A DNA stretch of 35,684 nucleotides from Rhodobacterales bacterium (lineage in GTDB: Bacteria > Pseudomonadota > Alphaproteobacteria > Rhodobacterales > Rhodobacteraceae): NCBI GenBank assembly GCA_025362795.1, contig JANYFE010000066.1, positions 1 to 35,684 on the forward strand, given 5' to 3'. Each line of letters starts with the position of its first letter. Within the stretch, counting starts at the first letter, position 1. Positions 1-8,557 of this stretch are shown here, piece by piece. Under the pieces are notes generated by a model. That model ran no database searches, was not told the DNA's origin, and saw nothing but the letters and a program-made list of their open reading frames with translations. The position numbers were made by a program, and so were the translations under genes.

Positions 1-1
1 C

Positions 2-124
2 CTGCGCAAAGCCGCCGAGCGTAGTAAGGAAACCGTCTGGCGCAGGATCGGCTCCCTCCTCGACCAGTTCTCACCACAAGAATGCGAAAACTACCTCCGA
101 AACTCAGGATATGGTTCTACCTAA
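2..124 (+). CDS. IS630-family transposase, C-terminal fragment
   Basis: The window opens inside a reading frame of 40 codons that ends at TAA. The residues (LRKAAERSKETVWRRIG, then a QFSPQECENYL stretch and a final GYGST) match the typical C-terminus of IS630-family DDE transposases, where an arginine-rich helix is followed by a 'P-x-E-C-x-N-Y-(L/F)-x-x-x-G-Y' ending. The catalytic DDE residues lie outside the window, so activity cannot be judged. The protein differs clearly from the transposase tail at the other end of the window, so these are two elements and not copies of one. The 84 bp between this stop and the end of lolD should hold the element's terminal repeat, but with only one end visible I cannot define it. 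Confidence 0.8.
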   Translation: MRKAAERSKETVWRRIGSLLDQFSPQECENYLRNSGYGST

Positions 125-208
125 ACCCATCCGGCTCTAAAATGTAGTTAACAAAAAACCGCAACCAGCTGAACCCAATCACTTTTCCAAACCGTCCACA
201 TGTGGACG

Positions 209-883
209 CTACACAACCCGCCCCCCATCCAGCCGCACCACCCGGTCCATCCGCCCCGCCAGCTCCATATTATGCGTCGCAATCAGCGCCGCCATCCCCG
301 TGGACCGGACCAGTTCCATCAACACCGAAAACACCCGGTCCGATGTCGCGGGGTCCAGGTTGCCAGTCGGCTCATCCGCCAGCAGCAACCCCGGCCCATT
401 CGCCAGCGCCCGGCAGAACGCCACCCGCTGCTGCTCCCCCCCCGACAGCGCCGCAGGCCGGTGCGCCGCCCGCTCCAGAACCCCCACCTGCCCCAGCAAC
501 TCCCGCGCCCGCGCCTCCGCAGCCTTCTGAGAAACACCGGCCGCCAGCTGCGGCACCACGATATTCTCCAGCGCCGAAAACTCCGGCAACAGATGGTGGA
601 ACTGATAAATGAAACCTACCGCCCCCCGCCGCGCCTCGGTCCGCGCCTTATCCCCCAAGCCGACCATATCCCGCCCGTCCAGCCGCACCGCACCGGAATC
701 CGCCGTGTCCAGCAGCCCCGCGATATGCAAAAGCGTGGACTTTCCGGCACCGGACGGGGCCACCAAAGCCACGACTTCGCCATGTGCCACCGAAATGGAC
801 GCCCCGCGCAAGACCACCACCTCCGCTGGTCTGCCCCGCGAATAGGCCTTTTCGATCCCCTCCAGCGCCAGGGCCTCACTCAT
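209..883 (-). CDS. lolD: Lipoprotein-releasing ABC transporter ATP-binding protein LolD
   Basis: Cytoplasmic ATPase of the inner-membrane complex that releases mature outer-membrane lipoproteins to the periplasmic carrier LolA. The 224-residue product has all ABC signatures: Walker A at about 42-50 (APSGAGKST, with alanine in place of the usual first glycine), Q-loop Q94, signature LSGGE at 146-150, Walker B LLLADE at 166-171 followed by EPTGNLD, and the switch histidine H204 in ATHN. Length is normal for LolD. The ATG lies within the last codons of lolC (8-bp overlap), so the two are translationally coupled. In many alphaproteobacteria lolD is followed by dnaE; here an IS630 transposase tail lies 84 bp downstream instead. 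The macrolide exporter MacB ATPase is the main alternative, but the partner gene argues for LolD. Confidence 0.95.
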   Translation of the reverse strand: MSEALALEGIEKAYSRGRPAEVVVLRGASISVAHGEVVALVAPSGAGKSTLLHIAGLLDTADSGAVRLDGRDMVGLGDKARTEARRGAVGFIYQFHHLLPEFSALENIVVPQLAAGVSQKAAEARARELLGQVGVLERAAHRPAALSGGEQQRVAFCRALANGPGLLLADEPTGNLDPATSDRVFSVLMELVRSTGMAALIATHNMELAGRMDRVVRLDGGRVV

Positions 884-2159
884 ACCGCAGCGCCTCGACC
901 GGGTTCATCCGCGCCGCCCGCCGCGCCGGAAAAATCGTGACGACAAACGACAGCCCCAGCGACAACCCGACCGCCGACAGCACATCATGCGGCACCAGCT
1001 TGGCCGGCAGATTGTATATCCCGCGGATGGAAGGGTCCCAGACCCCACCACCCGAGATGTAATTGACCAGCGAAAAGATCGGATCGATATAAACCGCAAA
1101 CAGACACCCCAGGATAACCCCGAACAACGTCCCCAACACCCCGGTAAACGCACCACACAAAAAGAATATCCGCAAGATCGACCCTTCCGTCAGCCCCATC
1201 GTCCGCAATATCCCAATATCGCGGCCCTTGTTCTTCACCAGCATGATCAGGCCGGAGACAATGTTCATCGCCGCAATCAGCACCAGAATGGCCATGATGA
1301 TGAACATCACATTATCCTCAATCGTCAACGCCCGCAGAAATGTGCCAGAGCTTTGCCGCCAGGTCCACAACAGCGCCTCGGATCCGCCGGCCCGCGTCAA
1401 AGCAGCCGCGTAAGTGTCGATAAGTTCGGGGTCTTTCACCATGACCTCGAACTCGTCCGCCAGATCTTCCTTGTTGAAATAGCTTTGCGCTTCGGCAAAG
1501 GGCATATAGATCCGCGTTTTGTCGATGTCGTAGCGGCCAGCGGTGAAAATATACACCACGGCATAGGCATTGACCCGCGGGCTGATTCCAAAGGCGGTTT
1601 TAACCCCCGAGGGCGCAATCAGCCGCACCTTGTCGCCCAATGTCACGCCCAGTTCATTGGCCAATTGCGACCCCATCGCAATGCCGTTGTTATAATCTGC
1701 GATATCGCCGATTGCGGCCGACCCGATGCCGATGCGCGGAATGGTCCGCAAATCCTCTTCGCGCATGCCATAGACCTCGGCACCCAGCGTCGCGTCGCCT
1801 GCCGTCACCATGACCTGACCTTTGATCAACGGCGCTGCACGCATAACACCGGGAACAGCCAGCAGGTTCTTTTCAATGGCATCATAGCCGCTAAAGTCGC
1901 GCACCAGATTGCCCGCTGCATCCTGATGTCCGGCGGAATAAACGCTCACATGGGCGTTGGCGCCCAATATCGTATCGACAAACTCTGCCCGAAATCCGGC
2001 GCGCACCGCCAAAGTTGCAATCAGGGCAAACACCGCCAGGGTGATCCCGACCAGGCTGATCCAGGTCATCACCGAAACGCCGCCCTCGGCCCGGCGCGCC
2101 CGCAAATAGCGCCAGGCGATCATGAACTCAAACCGGGAAAACGGGGCGGTGGTCGCCAT
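876..2159 (-). CDS. lolC: Lipoprotein-releasing ABC transporter permease LolC/LolE
   Basis: Inner-membrane permease partner of LolD. The 427-residue protein has the family architecture: a short cytoplasmic N-terminus with an 'F-E-x-x-(I/V)-A-x-R-Y-L-R-A-R-R' type lead ([17 protein letters not shown], about 11-27), one membrane segment at about 28-50, a large periplasmic domain to about 275, and three membrane segments in the C-terminal third (about 278-300, 325-355, 390-412). The protein ends [16 protein letters not shown], the standard FtsX/MacB-family ending. Alphaproteobacteria usually carry one LolC/E-type permease that probably works as a homodimer, so I keep the name lolC without separating C from E. 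It overlaps lolD by 8 bp. Upstream, 64 bp separate it from the DUF2937 gene, all on the same strand. Confidence 0.93.
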   Translation of the reverse strand: MATTAPFSRFEFMIAWRYLRARRAEGGVSVMTWISLVGITLAVFALIATLAVRAGFRAEFVDTILGANAHVSVYSAGHQDAAGNLVRDFSGYDAIEKNLLAVPGVMRAAPLIKGQVMVTAGDATLGAEVYGMREEDLRTIPRIGIGSAAIGDIADYNNGIAMGSQLANELGVTLGDKVRLIAPSGVKTAFGISPRVNAYAVVYIFTAGRYDIDKTRIYMPFAEAQSYFNKEDLADEFEVMVKDPELIDTYAAALTRAGGSEALLWTWRQSSGTFLRALTIEDNVMFIIMAILVLIAAMNIVSGLIMLVKNKGRDIGILRTMGLTEGSILRIFFLCGAFTGVLGTLFGVILGCLFAVYIDPIFSLVNYISGGGVWDPSIRGIYNLPAKLVPHDVLSAVGLSLGLSFVVTIFPARRAARMNPVEALRYE

Positions 2160-2223
2160 GACTGCTCTTTCGTTTTTTTCCGACCATGCGGGCAGCAGGC
2201 GCGACCGTCAACCCACGATCCCG

Positions 2224-2715
2224 TCAGGCATAGCGTCGCTTGCGGAACGGGAAACTGATCACCCGCCACAATACGGCGATCACGCTCCAGCCTGCGACAT
2301 ACCCGATCCCCGCCGTGATCGCGCCATCCGCGGTTGCGGGGATGGCTGGCCGGAAATCGGCATAGGTGGCGGCCAGCGTTTCGGTATCACCAAAGCGTTG
2401 CGGCATGGTCAGCCGCGCCAGTGGGTTCGCCGCCCGCAATGTCGCAAGATTGTCAGCCAGCACCGCCCCCCGCGCAAAGATCATGCGCTGATCGGATTGC
2501 TGGTCCACCAGCAGCGGCGTGCCGGTCATCTGTAACAGGGCAACGTCCCGGGTCAGGCCGTTCCGCGCGGCGGTTGCATCAAAATCGGCGGCAATCTGGG
2601 TCAGCGCATCCACCTTGCCCGCCAGCCGTTGCAGGTACTGCTGCGAAAATTCGGGAAACTGCGACAGACCAACCGCGCCACTTACCCCGCCCAAAATCGC
2701 CAGTATCCGCCACAT
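2224..2715 (-). CDS. DUF2937 family membrane protein
   Basis: A 163-residue protein beginning MWRILAILGG. The ATG at 2715 was chosen because a strong ribosome-binding site (GGAGGG) lies six bases before it and the family starts with this hydrophobic segment; longer frames upstream are not supported. The sequence SQFPEFSQQYLQRLAGKVD at about 18-36 is the hallmark of DUF2937, a family of small inner-membrane proteins of unknown function. There is an N-terminal hydrophobic segment, a middle soluble region predicted helical, a second membrane segment at about 133-153, and a basic tail (FRKRRYA). It lies between lolC and a ThuA-like gene on the same strand. No function can be assigned. From memory, DUF2937 genes often occur near proS/lolC in Rhodobacteraceae, which fits its position here. 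Confidence 0.85.
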   Translation of the reverse strand: MWRILAILGGVSGAVGLSQFPEFSQQYLQRLAGKVDALTQIAADFDATAARNGLTRDVALLQMTGTPLLVDQQSDQRMIFARGAVLADNLATLRAANPLARLTMPQRFGDTETLAATYADFRPAIPATADGAITAGIGYVAGWSVIAVLWRVISFPFRKRRYA

Positions 2716-2774
2716 GCGCCGCCCTCCGCTGCCGACACCATACGCCATTGCAACCGCTGCGCAATCAGCCGCCG

Positions 2775-3428
2775 CTAGCGTGCCGCCCAGAGCAATCCGC
2801 GCCGGATCATCTCGCGAGGGGCGCCATGGTCGATGACATCGGCATGGTGGCCCAGCGCATTGTAATAGACCCGCCCGCGCCCCCACATCTTGGTGAACCC
2901 GACGGGCATCGCCACCGGCCCGTTCGCGGCATGCGGCCCGTCCACCACTGGAAAGTCACATACCGCGAGAACCTTCACCACCGGATCGACATGCAGATAG
3001 TATTGCTCCGTTAGCACATCGAAATCGCCGATCCCCGCCACCAGCGGGTCATCCGACACCATGCGCACCCGGTACTTGACCCCGTCATTGCCCGGATGCG
3101 CGACCCATTGCGCGCCAGTCATGAACTGCCACAGGTTGTCATTGCGGAAGGCGTCGCACATCCCGCCATGACAGCCGGCAAGACCCACACCCGCCGCGAC
3201 CGCATCGGCCACGTTCTGCGACTGCTCCTTGGCAATTGCGCTCATCGTCCAAACCGGCACGATCAGCGACAGGTCAGCCAGCCGCCCAGCATCGTCAAAA
3301 CAGGAAAGTGTGTCCGTCACCTCGACCTCGAACCCGGCGCCGCGCAACGCGCCGGCAAACAGCGCCGCCACCTTGTCCGGCTCATGCCCGTCCCAGCCGC
3401 CCCAAGTGATCAATGCCTTCTTTGCCAT
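2775..3428 (-). CDS. ThuA-like domain protein (trehalose-utilisation family)
   Basis: A 217-residue protein of the ThuA family, whose fold is related to class I glutamine amidotransferases. Members are linked to trehalose or sugar catabolism in rhizobia, but their chemistry is poorly defined. Visible features are the N-terminal strand and loop MAKKALITWGGWDGHEPD, a central G-x-x-G-C-H-G-G-M segment (AGCHGGMCDAF, about 104-114) at the place of the family's 'elbow', and a C-terminal 'P-V-G-F-T-K-M-W-G-x-G-R-V-Y-Y-N-A-L-G-H' block (about 179-198), which is the most conserved part of ThuA proteins. The start at 3428 has GAGGA upstream and puts the conserved strand at the N-terminus. The gene lies 53 bp after the desaturase-like gene and 59 bp before DUF2937, so it may be co-transcribed, though no sugar genes are nearby. 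Confidence 0.85.
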   Translation of the reverse strand: MAKKALITWGGWDGHEPDKVAALFAGALRGAGFEVEVTDTLSCFDDAGRLADLSLIVPVWTMSAIAKEQSQNVADAVAAGVGLAGCHGGMCDAFRNDNLWQFMTGAQWVAHPGNDGVKYRVRMVSDDPLVAGIGDFDVLTEQYYLHVDPVVKVLAVCDFPVVDGPHAANGPVAMPVGFTKMWGRGRVYYNALGHHADVIDHGAPREMIRRGLLWAAR

Positions 3429-3481
3429 AGCCCATCCTCGTTGCGTAGGTGCGCATTGATGGCGCCCCCCCCGCGACAAGG

Positions 3482-4366
3482 TCAAGGGCGGAACGGTAGC
3501 GCCATGACCGCGCCAAACCGCTCGTAGGCTGGCAACCCGCTGGCCGGGTCCACTCCCAGATCCAGAGGTGGCACCCCCGGATGATAAACGAATGTCCCAA
3601 AAATCTGGTCAAACACCGACAGGGTCGCGCCGAAATTCCCGGCATCCGCGACCACGGCGGAATGGTGATAGCGATGCAGTTCGGTGCCGACAAAGACATA
3701 GTTCAGCCATCCCGCCCGCACATCAACATTGAAATGGCTGATCAGCCCGTGCATCCCGTTGATCATCAGAAATATTGCCGCCGCTTGCGGGCCATAGCCC
3801 ATCACCCAGATCGGCAGCACAATTGCCCCAACCTGAATGATAAAGGCATTGATCGGGTGAAACACCGCATGCATCACCAGATACAGCCGCGGCGGCAGGT
3901 GATGCGCCGCATGCGTGTGCCACAAGAACCGTCCCAAAGGCCCGCGCATTTCGTGCATTGCGCGATGGACCGCATAGTTTATCGTCTCAAAAATCAACAA
4001 CGCCGCAATGACTTGCGCCGCCACCGGCCAACCGCTCGCGGGGCCCTGATGCAAGCCGGAGGTAGAGATCGTGACATACGCCAGCCCCGCCGAGATTGCG
4101 GCAATCGAGCTGCCATTGACCAGCAAGAATTTGAAATCGGCCCAGGCCGAAGCCCAGGTCATCGCCCAGCGCTTTTCATAAGGCAGGGTGAATTCCAAAA
4201 GCAGATAGACCGGCATCAAAATGCCCGTGGTCATCGTCCACACCCCGGCCGGTTCCGCCCCCAACACCAGTATCAGGTAAAATCCCCAGATCAGCACGCC
4301 CCAGCTTGCCGGGTATAATCCCCAACGGACGATCTTTCGGATCATTGTTTCGTGGTATCCCCGCAT
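3482..4366 (-). CDS. Fatty acid hydroxylase / sterol desaturase-family membrane protein
   Basis: An integral membrane di-iron oxygenase of 294 residues. The three histidine clusters that bind iron are present: HRAMH at 134-138, HTHAAHH at 150-156 and HRYHH at 231-235, with an extra H211 in SHFN. Four to six hydrophobic segments surround them. This pattern defines the fatty acid hydroxylase superfamily (ERG3/ERG25/SUR2, bacterial carotenoid and ornithine-lipid hydroxylases). The substrate is not shown by sequence; lipids are likely. The start at 4366 has GGAG seven bases upstream; ATG at 4345 (MIRKIV) is an alternative. It is transcribed away from a tetR-type gene, with a small palindrome in the shared 107-bp promoter region, which suggests that the regulator controls this enzyme. 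Confidence 0.88.
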   Translation of the reverse strand: MRGYHETMIRKIVRWGLYPASWGVLIWGFYLILVLGAEPAGVWTMTTGILMPVYLLLEFTLPYEKRWAMTWASAWADFKFLLVNGSSIAAISAGLAYVTISTSGLHQGPASGWPVAAQVIAALLIFETINYAVHRAMHEMRGPLGRFLWHTHAAHHLPPRLYLVMHAVFHPINAFIIQVGAIVLPIWVMGYGPQAAAIFLMINGMHGLISHFNVDVRAGWLNYVFVGTELHRYHHSAVVADAGNFGATLSVFDQIFGTFVYHPGVPPLDLGVDPASGLPAYERFGAVMALPFRP

Positions 4367-4393
4367 GGCAAACTCCAATCTTATTGAACACGC

Positions 4394-4407
4394 GTCCGTT
4401 ATCGGAC
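4394..4407. promoter_or_regulatory. Candidate operator palindrome between desaturase-like gene and tetR
   Basis: GTCCG-TTAT-CGGAC is a perfect 5-bp inverted repeat with a 4-bp centre, located 28 bp upstream of the desaturase-like start and 67 bp upstream of the tetR start. TetR-family proteins usually bind such short palindromes in the divergent promoter of their own gene and its neighbour. The assignment is positional inference; the arms are short and could occur by chance. Confidence 0.35.
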
Positions 4408-4473
4408 ATATGTTTGCCAAGTCGAGTGCACCGACCGCCCCTTTTGCCCGCTATCCAACAGATCAAAGCAACG

Positions 4474-5016
4474 ATGTCCGACAGCCCAGACCGCCGCGCC
4501 CTGCGATCCCGCCGCCTGTTATGGGAGGCGTTGTTTGCCTTGCTGCAAGACCATGACTGGGCAGCCATCAATGTGCAGATGATCTGCGACCGCGCCGATG
4601 TTGCGCGGTCTACGTTCTATGCGCATTTTCCTACCAAACAGGATTTATTGGACCGTGGATTTGGCTTCGGTCTGGTGGAAATCGAACAATTGGGCCAAAG
4701 GCTGCAAGGGGACGGCTCCGCGATGCCGACCCTCGCCTGGCTGGTGGACCACCTTGCCGGTTCCCAAGGCTTTCGCCGCCGGTTGCAGGGCTCCGCCGCC
4801 GGCCACGCCATCATGTCCCGGTTTCGCACCATGACGACAGAGTTGATCCGCCGCGATCTGGTCCGCGCGGGCGTGCCTGTCAGTGACGAAAACCTGACCT
4901 TTGCCGTCGGTGGCCTTTTTGCCGCGCTCGAGGTCTGGCTTGCGCAGGGCTGCCGCGAGCCGCAACCCGCCCTTATTCAGCGCCTGCGCCGCCAGATCGA
5001 CGTCGTTGTTCAGTAA
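4474..5016 (+). CDS. TetR/AcrR family transcriptional regulator
   Basis: A 180-residue regulator. The N-terminal HTH occupies about residues 10-57: SRRLLWEALFALL (helix 1), then VQMICDRADVARSTFYAHFPTKQDLL, the classical TetR recognition helix followed by the (Y/F)-x-H-F-x-(T/N/S)-K-(E/Q)-x-L motif. The C-terminal ligand-binding part (about 60-180) is hydrophobic, without a recognised subgroup motif; the overall layout resembles TetR proteins with the short TetR_C domain. ATG 4474 is the first start giving an intact HTH; its ribosome-binding site is weak. It diverges from the desaturase-like gene and overlaps the end of the aldo/keto reductase gene tail to tail by 7 bp. Ligand and targets are unknown. 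Confidence 0.88.
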   Translation: MSDSPDRRALRSRRLLWEALFALLQDHDWAAINVQMICDRADVARSTFYAHFPTKQDLLDRGFGFGLVEIEQLGQRLQGDGSAMPTLAWLVDHLAGSQGFRRRLQGSAAGHAIMSRFRTMTTELIRRDLVRAGVPVSDENLTFAVGGLFAALEVWLAQGCREPQPALIQRLRRQIDVVVQ

Positions 5017-5999
5017 CGCGGTGCAGCCGCCGGTTTGTTGTCCATGATCACCTCGATCTCGGCCAGAACCTCCGGCGTCATCTTCGCCTTGTGATCCAGC
5101 GCCGCGATGTTGTCCGTGACCTGACCGACCCGTGACGCCCCCAGGATGACCGTCGACACCCGCGGATTGGCCAGACACCACAGCAGCGCCAGATGATGCA
5201 ACGGCAGGCCGATCCGCGCCGCCAGCACCGCCAAAGCCCGGACCTTGGCCAATTGTGCCTGCCCCTCGGGCTTGGCCAGACGCTCTTTCAGCCATTCGTA
5301 ACCAGGTAGATTCATCCGGCTATCCTGCGGGATGCTGTCGTTGTACTTGCCCGTCAGAATCCCCGACGCCAGCGGCGACCAGATCGTGGTGCCCAAGCCG
5401 AATGTGTCATAGATCGGCGCATAATCCGCCTCGACCTTCTGCCGTTCGAACAGGTTGTACTGCGGCTGCTCCATCACCGGCGGCGTCAGCCCCCATTGCC
5501 GTGCAATCGCATGCGCCTCGATGATCGCCGCGGCCGACCATTCCGACGTGCCCCAGTAAATGATCTTGCCCTGCAAGATCAGATTGTGCATCGCCCGCAC
5601 GGTTTCCTCGATTGGCGTATCCACATCGGGCCGGTGACAGAAATAAAGGTCCAGATGATCCACCCGCAGCCGCTTTAGCGCCGCATGGCAGGCCTCGGTC
5701 ACATGCTTGGCCGACAGCCCGCGTGTGTTGGGCTTTGACCCGCCGAAAAACACCTTGGACGACACCACAAAACTGTCCCGCGCCCAGCCCAGTTCGGCAA
5801 TGGCCTGTCCCATCACCAGCTCCGACCGCCCCTGCTCATAGCCCTCGGCATTGTCGAAAAAGTTGATCCCGGCATCATAGGCCGCCGCCATGATCTCTTT
5901 GGCAGGGTTCACATCAACCTGTTTGGCAAATGTCACCCACGACCCAAACGAAAACTCCGAAACTTTCAGCCCTGATTTTCCAAGACGACGATAGTCCAT
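5010..5999 (-). CDS. Aldo/keto reductase, Kv-beta / YghZ-like group
   Basis: A cytosolic NADPH-dependent oxidoreductase of 329 residues, a normal AKR length. The catalytic tetrad can be read directly: D49 and Y54 in FFDNAEGYEQGRSE, K82 in VVSSKVFFGG, and H122 in YFCHRPDVDTP. Opening residues MDYRRLGKSGLKVSEFSFG and the segment IIYWGTSEWSAAAI (about 153-166) are typical of the AKR6/YghZ branch related to voltage-gated potassium-channel beta subunits, and 'RVSTVILGASRVGQVTDN' near the C-terminus forms the cofactor-binding loop. The physiological substrate is not predictable; related enzymes reduce aldehydes or methylglyoxal. The gene is convergent with tetR (7-bp overlap) and divergent from the saccharopine-dehydrogenase-like gene across a 132-bp region. 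Confidence 0.93.
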   Translation of the reverse strand: MDYRRLGKSGLKVSEFSFGSWVTFAKQVDVNPAKEIMAAAYDAGINFFDNAEGYEQGRSELVMGQAIAELGWARDSFVVSSKVFFGGSKPNTRGLSAKHVTEACHAALKRLRVDHLDLYFCHRPDVDTPIEETVRAMHNLILQGKIIYWGTSEWSAAAIIEAHAIARQWGLTPPVMEQPQYNLFERQKVEADYAPIYDTFGLGTTIWSPLASGILTGKYNDSIPQDSRMNLPGYEWLKERLAKPEGQAQLAKVRALAVLAARIGLPLHHLALLWCLANPRVSTVILGASRVGQVTDNIAALDHKAKMTPEVLAEIEVIMDNKPAAAPRY

Positions 6000-6131
6000 G
6001 ACGAATCCTCCAATTTGACGCCCTGACCATGCCCCCCCCGCAACCCGAGCGCCACCGGAAAACGGTTTCCCAACCGGCCCGTGCCATCACATCGCATTGA
6101 CCTGCGCGCCGCTTTCCCCGACGCTTCCGCC

Positions 6132-7784
6132 ATGAAAATCCTGATCCTCGGCGGCTATGGCGTGTTCGGCGGCCGCCTCGCCCAGCTCCTCGCCGACACC
6201 GACCTGCATATCCTCATCGCAGGCCGCGACCTGACCAAAGCGCAGGCCTTTTGCGCCGCCTACAACGGCAACGCGACAACCGAACCCCTGACGGCCAGTC
6301 GTGCCACCATCGCCCAGACGCTTGCAGCCTACCGCCCGGACATCCTGATCGACGCTTCCGGCCCGTTTCAGGACTATGGCCTTACCCCCTATGCCGTGGT
6401 GCAGGCCTGCATCGACACCCACACAAACTACCTCGACTTTGCCGATGGCGCGGATTTCGTGAATGGCATCGCCCAATGCGACGCGGCGGCCAAAGCGGCC
6501 CAAATCTTCGCTCTCTCCGGCGTTTCCAGCTTCCCGGTCCTCACCGCCGCCGTGCTGCAAGAGATGTCCCGCAGCATGACCCTTCACACCGTCACCGGCG
6601 GCATTGCCCCCTCCCCCTATGCCGGAGTCGGCCTGAACGTGCTGCGCGCCGTTCTCGGTTATGCCGGTGCCCCGGTGCGCCTTGTCCGCAATGGCCACCC
6701 CACCACCGCCACCGGCCTGGGCGAGACCACGCGCCACACCATCGCCCCGCCCGGCACACTGCCGCTGCGCAACACGCTGTTCTCGCTGGTCGATGTCCCG
6801 GACCTGCGCGCCATTCCGGCCGCCATGCCCGAAATCCGATCCCTGTGGATGGGGGCCGGCCCGATCCCAGAGCCGCTGCACCGCATCCTGATCCTGCTTG
6901 CCCGCGCCCGCGCCGCCCTTCGCCTGCCGTCCCTGGAACCGCTGGCCCCGCTGTGCCACGCCATCCTCAACGCCGCTCGTATCGGCGAACACCGTGGCGG
7001 CATGTTCATTCAGGCCGATGGCACCCGGAACGGCGCTCCGGCAACTCGATGCTGGCACATGTTGGCGGAAGGCGACGACGGCCCCCTCATCCCGTCGATG
7101 GCCTGCGAGGCGATCATCCGCAAAGCCCTTGCAGGCACCCCACCCGCGCCCGGTGCCCGCACAGCTATCGACGCGCTCAGCCTCGCAGATTACGAACATC
7201 TGTTCCGCGACCGCGCTATCACCACCGGCTGGCGCGACACCGCCGCCGGGCCCGCCTACCGACAGATCCTTGGATCCGCTTTTGACCATCTGCCACCCAG
7301 CCTGCAACGCCTTCATCAGCCCGGCCCCAAATCGCAATGGTCGGGCCGTGCCACCGTCCAAACCGGCACCTCGCGCCTGGCAATCCTGGTCGCCCGCCTG
7401 TTCGGCTTCCCGAGGGCTGGCTCTGACATTCCGGTGACAGTCACCTTCCGGACCGCCGCCGATGGCACTGAAACCTGGGGGCGCAACTTCGCGGGCCGTC
7501 TGATGCGGTCGACCCAGGCCGCAGGCCGGGGCCGCAACACCCACCTGATCACCGAACGCTTCGGCCCTTTCGCCTTCGGCCTTGCATTGGTCCTGCAAGA
7601 CAACCGCCTGAACATCACCCCCCGGCGCTGGACCCTGTTCGGCCTGCCGCTGCCCAAAGCCCTGATGCCACGCGGCAACAGCTACGAGACAGAGCGCGAC
7701 GGCAAATTCCGCTTCCATGTCGAAATCGACCTGCCGGTGATCGGCCCAGTTGTCACCTACGACGGCTGGCTCCTGCCGCATTGA
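6132..7784 (+). CDS. Saccharopine dehydrogenase-like NAD(P)-binding protein with C-terminal DUF4166
   Basis: A 550-residue two-domain protein. The N-terminus is a Rossmann fold beginning MKILILGGYGVFGGRLAQLL (GxxGxxG nucleotide loop), followed by the sequence that characterises saccharopine-dehydrogenase-type NADP-binding domains (DILIDASGPFQDYG at about 75-88, then 'YLDFADGADFVNGI'). From about residue 374 the sequence reads AYRQILGSAFDHLPPSLQ and continues with a WSGRATV block, matching DUF4166, which is found fused to such reductases in proteobacteria. The reaction is unknown and true saccharopine dehydrogenase activity is unlikely. ATG 6132 is preferred because it starts at the first beta strand; a GTG at 6081 would add 17 residues. 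Neither start has a clear ribosome-binding site, consistent with a leaderless or weakly translated mRNA. Confidence 0.82.
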   Translation: MKILILGGYGVFGGRLAQLLADTDLHILIAGRDLTKAQAFCAAYNGNATTEPLTASRATIAQTLAAYRPDILIDASGPFQDYGLTPYAVVQACIDTHTNYLDFADGADFVNGIAQCDAAAKAAQIFALSGVSSFPVLTAAVLQEMSRSMTLHTVTGGIAPSPYAGVGLNVLRAVLGYAGAPVRLVRNGHPTTATGLGETTRHTIAPPGTLPLRNTLFSLVDVPDLRAIPAAMPEIRSLWMGAGPIPEPLHRILILLARARAALRLPSLEPLAPLCHAILNAARIGEHRGGMFIQADGTRNGAPATRCWHMLAEGDDGPLIPSMACEAIIRKALAGTPPAPGARTAIDALSLADYEHLFRDRAITTGWRDTAAGPAYRQILGSAFDHLPPSLQRLHQPGPKSQWSGRATVQTGTSRLAILVARLFGFPRAGSDIPVTVTFRTAADGTETWGRNFAGRLMRSTQAAGRGRNTHLITERFGPFAFGLALVLQDNRLNITPRRWTLFGLPLPKALMPRGNSYETERDGKFRFHVEIDLPVIGPVVTYDGWLLPH

Positions 7785-7812
7785 AAAAAAGGGAGGCCAG
7801 AGCCCCCCTTTT
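7784..7812 (-). terminator. Rho-independent terminator between convergent genes
   Basis: An A7 run, GGGAGGC, a CAGA loop, GCCCCCC and TTTT form a hairpin with one mismatch. Read leftwards it ends in seven T residues, so it should stop transcripts of the VPLPA-CTERM gene. Read rightwards the T-run is only four long, so it may act weakly in both directions. Confidence 0.65.
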
Positions 7813-7857
7813 CCAAAGCAATCTCGCCGCCCGTTGCCGGGTCCGGCGAAGCTTGTC

Positions 7858-8511
7858 TCAGCCCCGCTTGCGGCGCTTGACCATGCCCAGCATCGCCAGC
7901 CCGCCCGCCAGCAGCGGAAAGCCTGCAGGCAGCGGCACAGCGCCTGATGGCCCAGTTTCAATGCTGTCAACGGCCAGAGCCTGATAGTCCGCATTGGAAA
8001 ACTCACCAGACGTCGCCTGAATGGCCTTCAGCTGGACTTCGTCGAAATCCCCACCCGAAAACGCGGCATACGCATACGTAAGTGCTTCTGCGAGGTAAGA
8101 GCCGGAACTAACCACCGAACCATTGTCCAGCAATTGCCACAAAACAGTTACGGGATTGCCGTACCAGCCATTGCCGATCAGCATGCCAACCGAATCAAAA
8201 TTGGCACCAGAATCCAGCATGATCGAGGTATAGCCGTAGTCGCCGCCGTTCGGGTACCACGACCGCCCGCCTTCCCGCCCGTTGATCGGGGGATTGGTCC
8301 AGATGTCATTGCCTTCGCCATTGATCTGATTGACCGCAATTCCGCCCTCGGTATAGCTCGGTGCGTTACTACCACCGGTGTCCGATGCCCCTTCGAAACC
8401 GTTGAAATTCGTCCGGGTTCCGTCGTTGATCGTGTCAACGAACGAGATCGTCCCTGCGACTGCACCCTGCGCAAAAAGCGCAAATGCAGCAGCAACATAT
8501 AGCGTTTTCAT
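7858..8511 (-). CDS. VPLPA-CTERM sorting domain-containing exported protein
   Basis: A 217-residue exported protein. It starts with a Sec signal (MKTLYVAAAFALFAQGAVAG, cleavage likely near residue 19) and ends in a tripartite sorting tail: VPLPAGFPLLAGGLA, a hydrophobic helix, and a basic KRRKRG end. This tail is the VPLPA variant of PEP-CTERM, recognised by exosortases in Rhodobacteraceae and linked to surface or exopolysaccharide-associated proteins. The middle (about 20-185) is rich in Gly, Asn, Ser, Asp and Tyr with few Lys and no Cys, as in secreted beta-rich domains; I do not recognise a named domain. ATG 8511 has GGAG six bases upstream; in-frame ATG 8523 is possible. The gene has its own AT-rich upstream region. 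No exosortase gene is in the window. Confidence 0.87.
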   Translation of the reverse strand: MKTLYVAAAFALFAQGAVAGTISFVDTINDGTRTNFNGFEGASDTGGSNAPSYTEGGIAVNQINGEGNDIWTNPPINGREGGRSWYPNGGDYGYTSIMLDSGANFDSVGMLIGNGWYGNPVTVLWQLLDNGSVVSSGSYLAEALTYAYAAFSGGDFDEVQLKAIQATSGEFSNADYQALAVDSIETGPSGAVPLPAGFPLLAGGLAMLGMVKRRKRG

Positions 8512-8557
8512 TACATTCTCCATCAAAATGACACCCCCGCGGCGACCTTGCCTTCCA

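Noticed and set aside
42-50. Alanine instead of glycine at the first Walker A position of LolD (residue numbers of the protein)
   Set aside because: The rest of the P-loop is intact, and I recall the same substitution in other Rhodobacteraceae LolD proteins; not a sign of inactivation.
6087-8006. Long minus-strand open frame opposite the saccharopine-DH/DUF4166 gene
   Set aside because: It is antisense to a gene with clear Rossmann and DUF4166 motifs and is rich in Gly/Arg/Ala as expected for a high-GC shadow frame.
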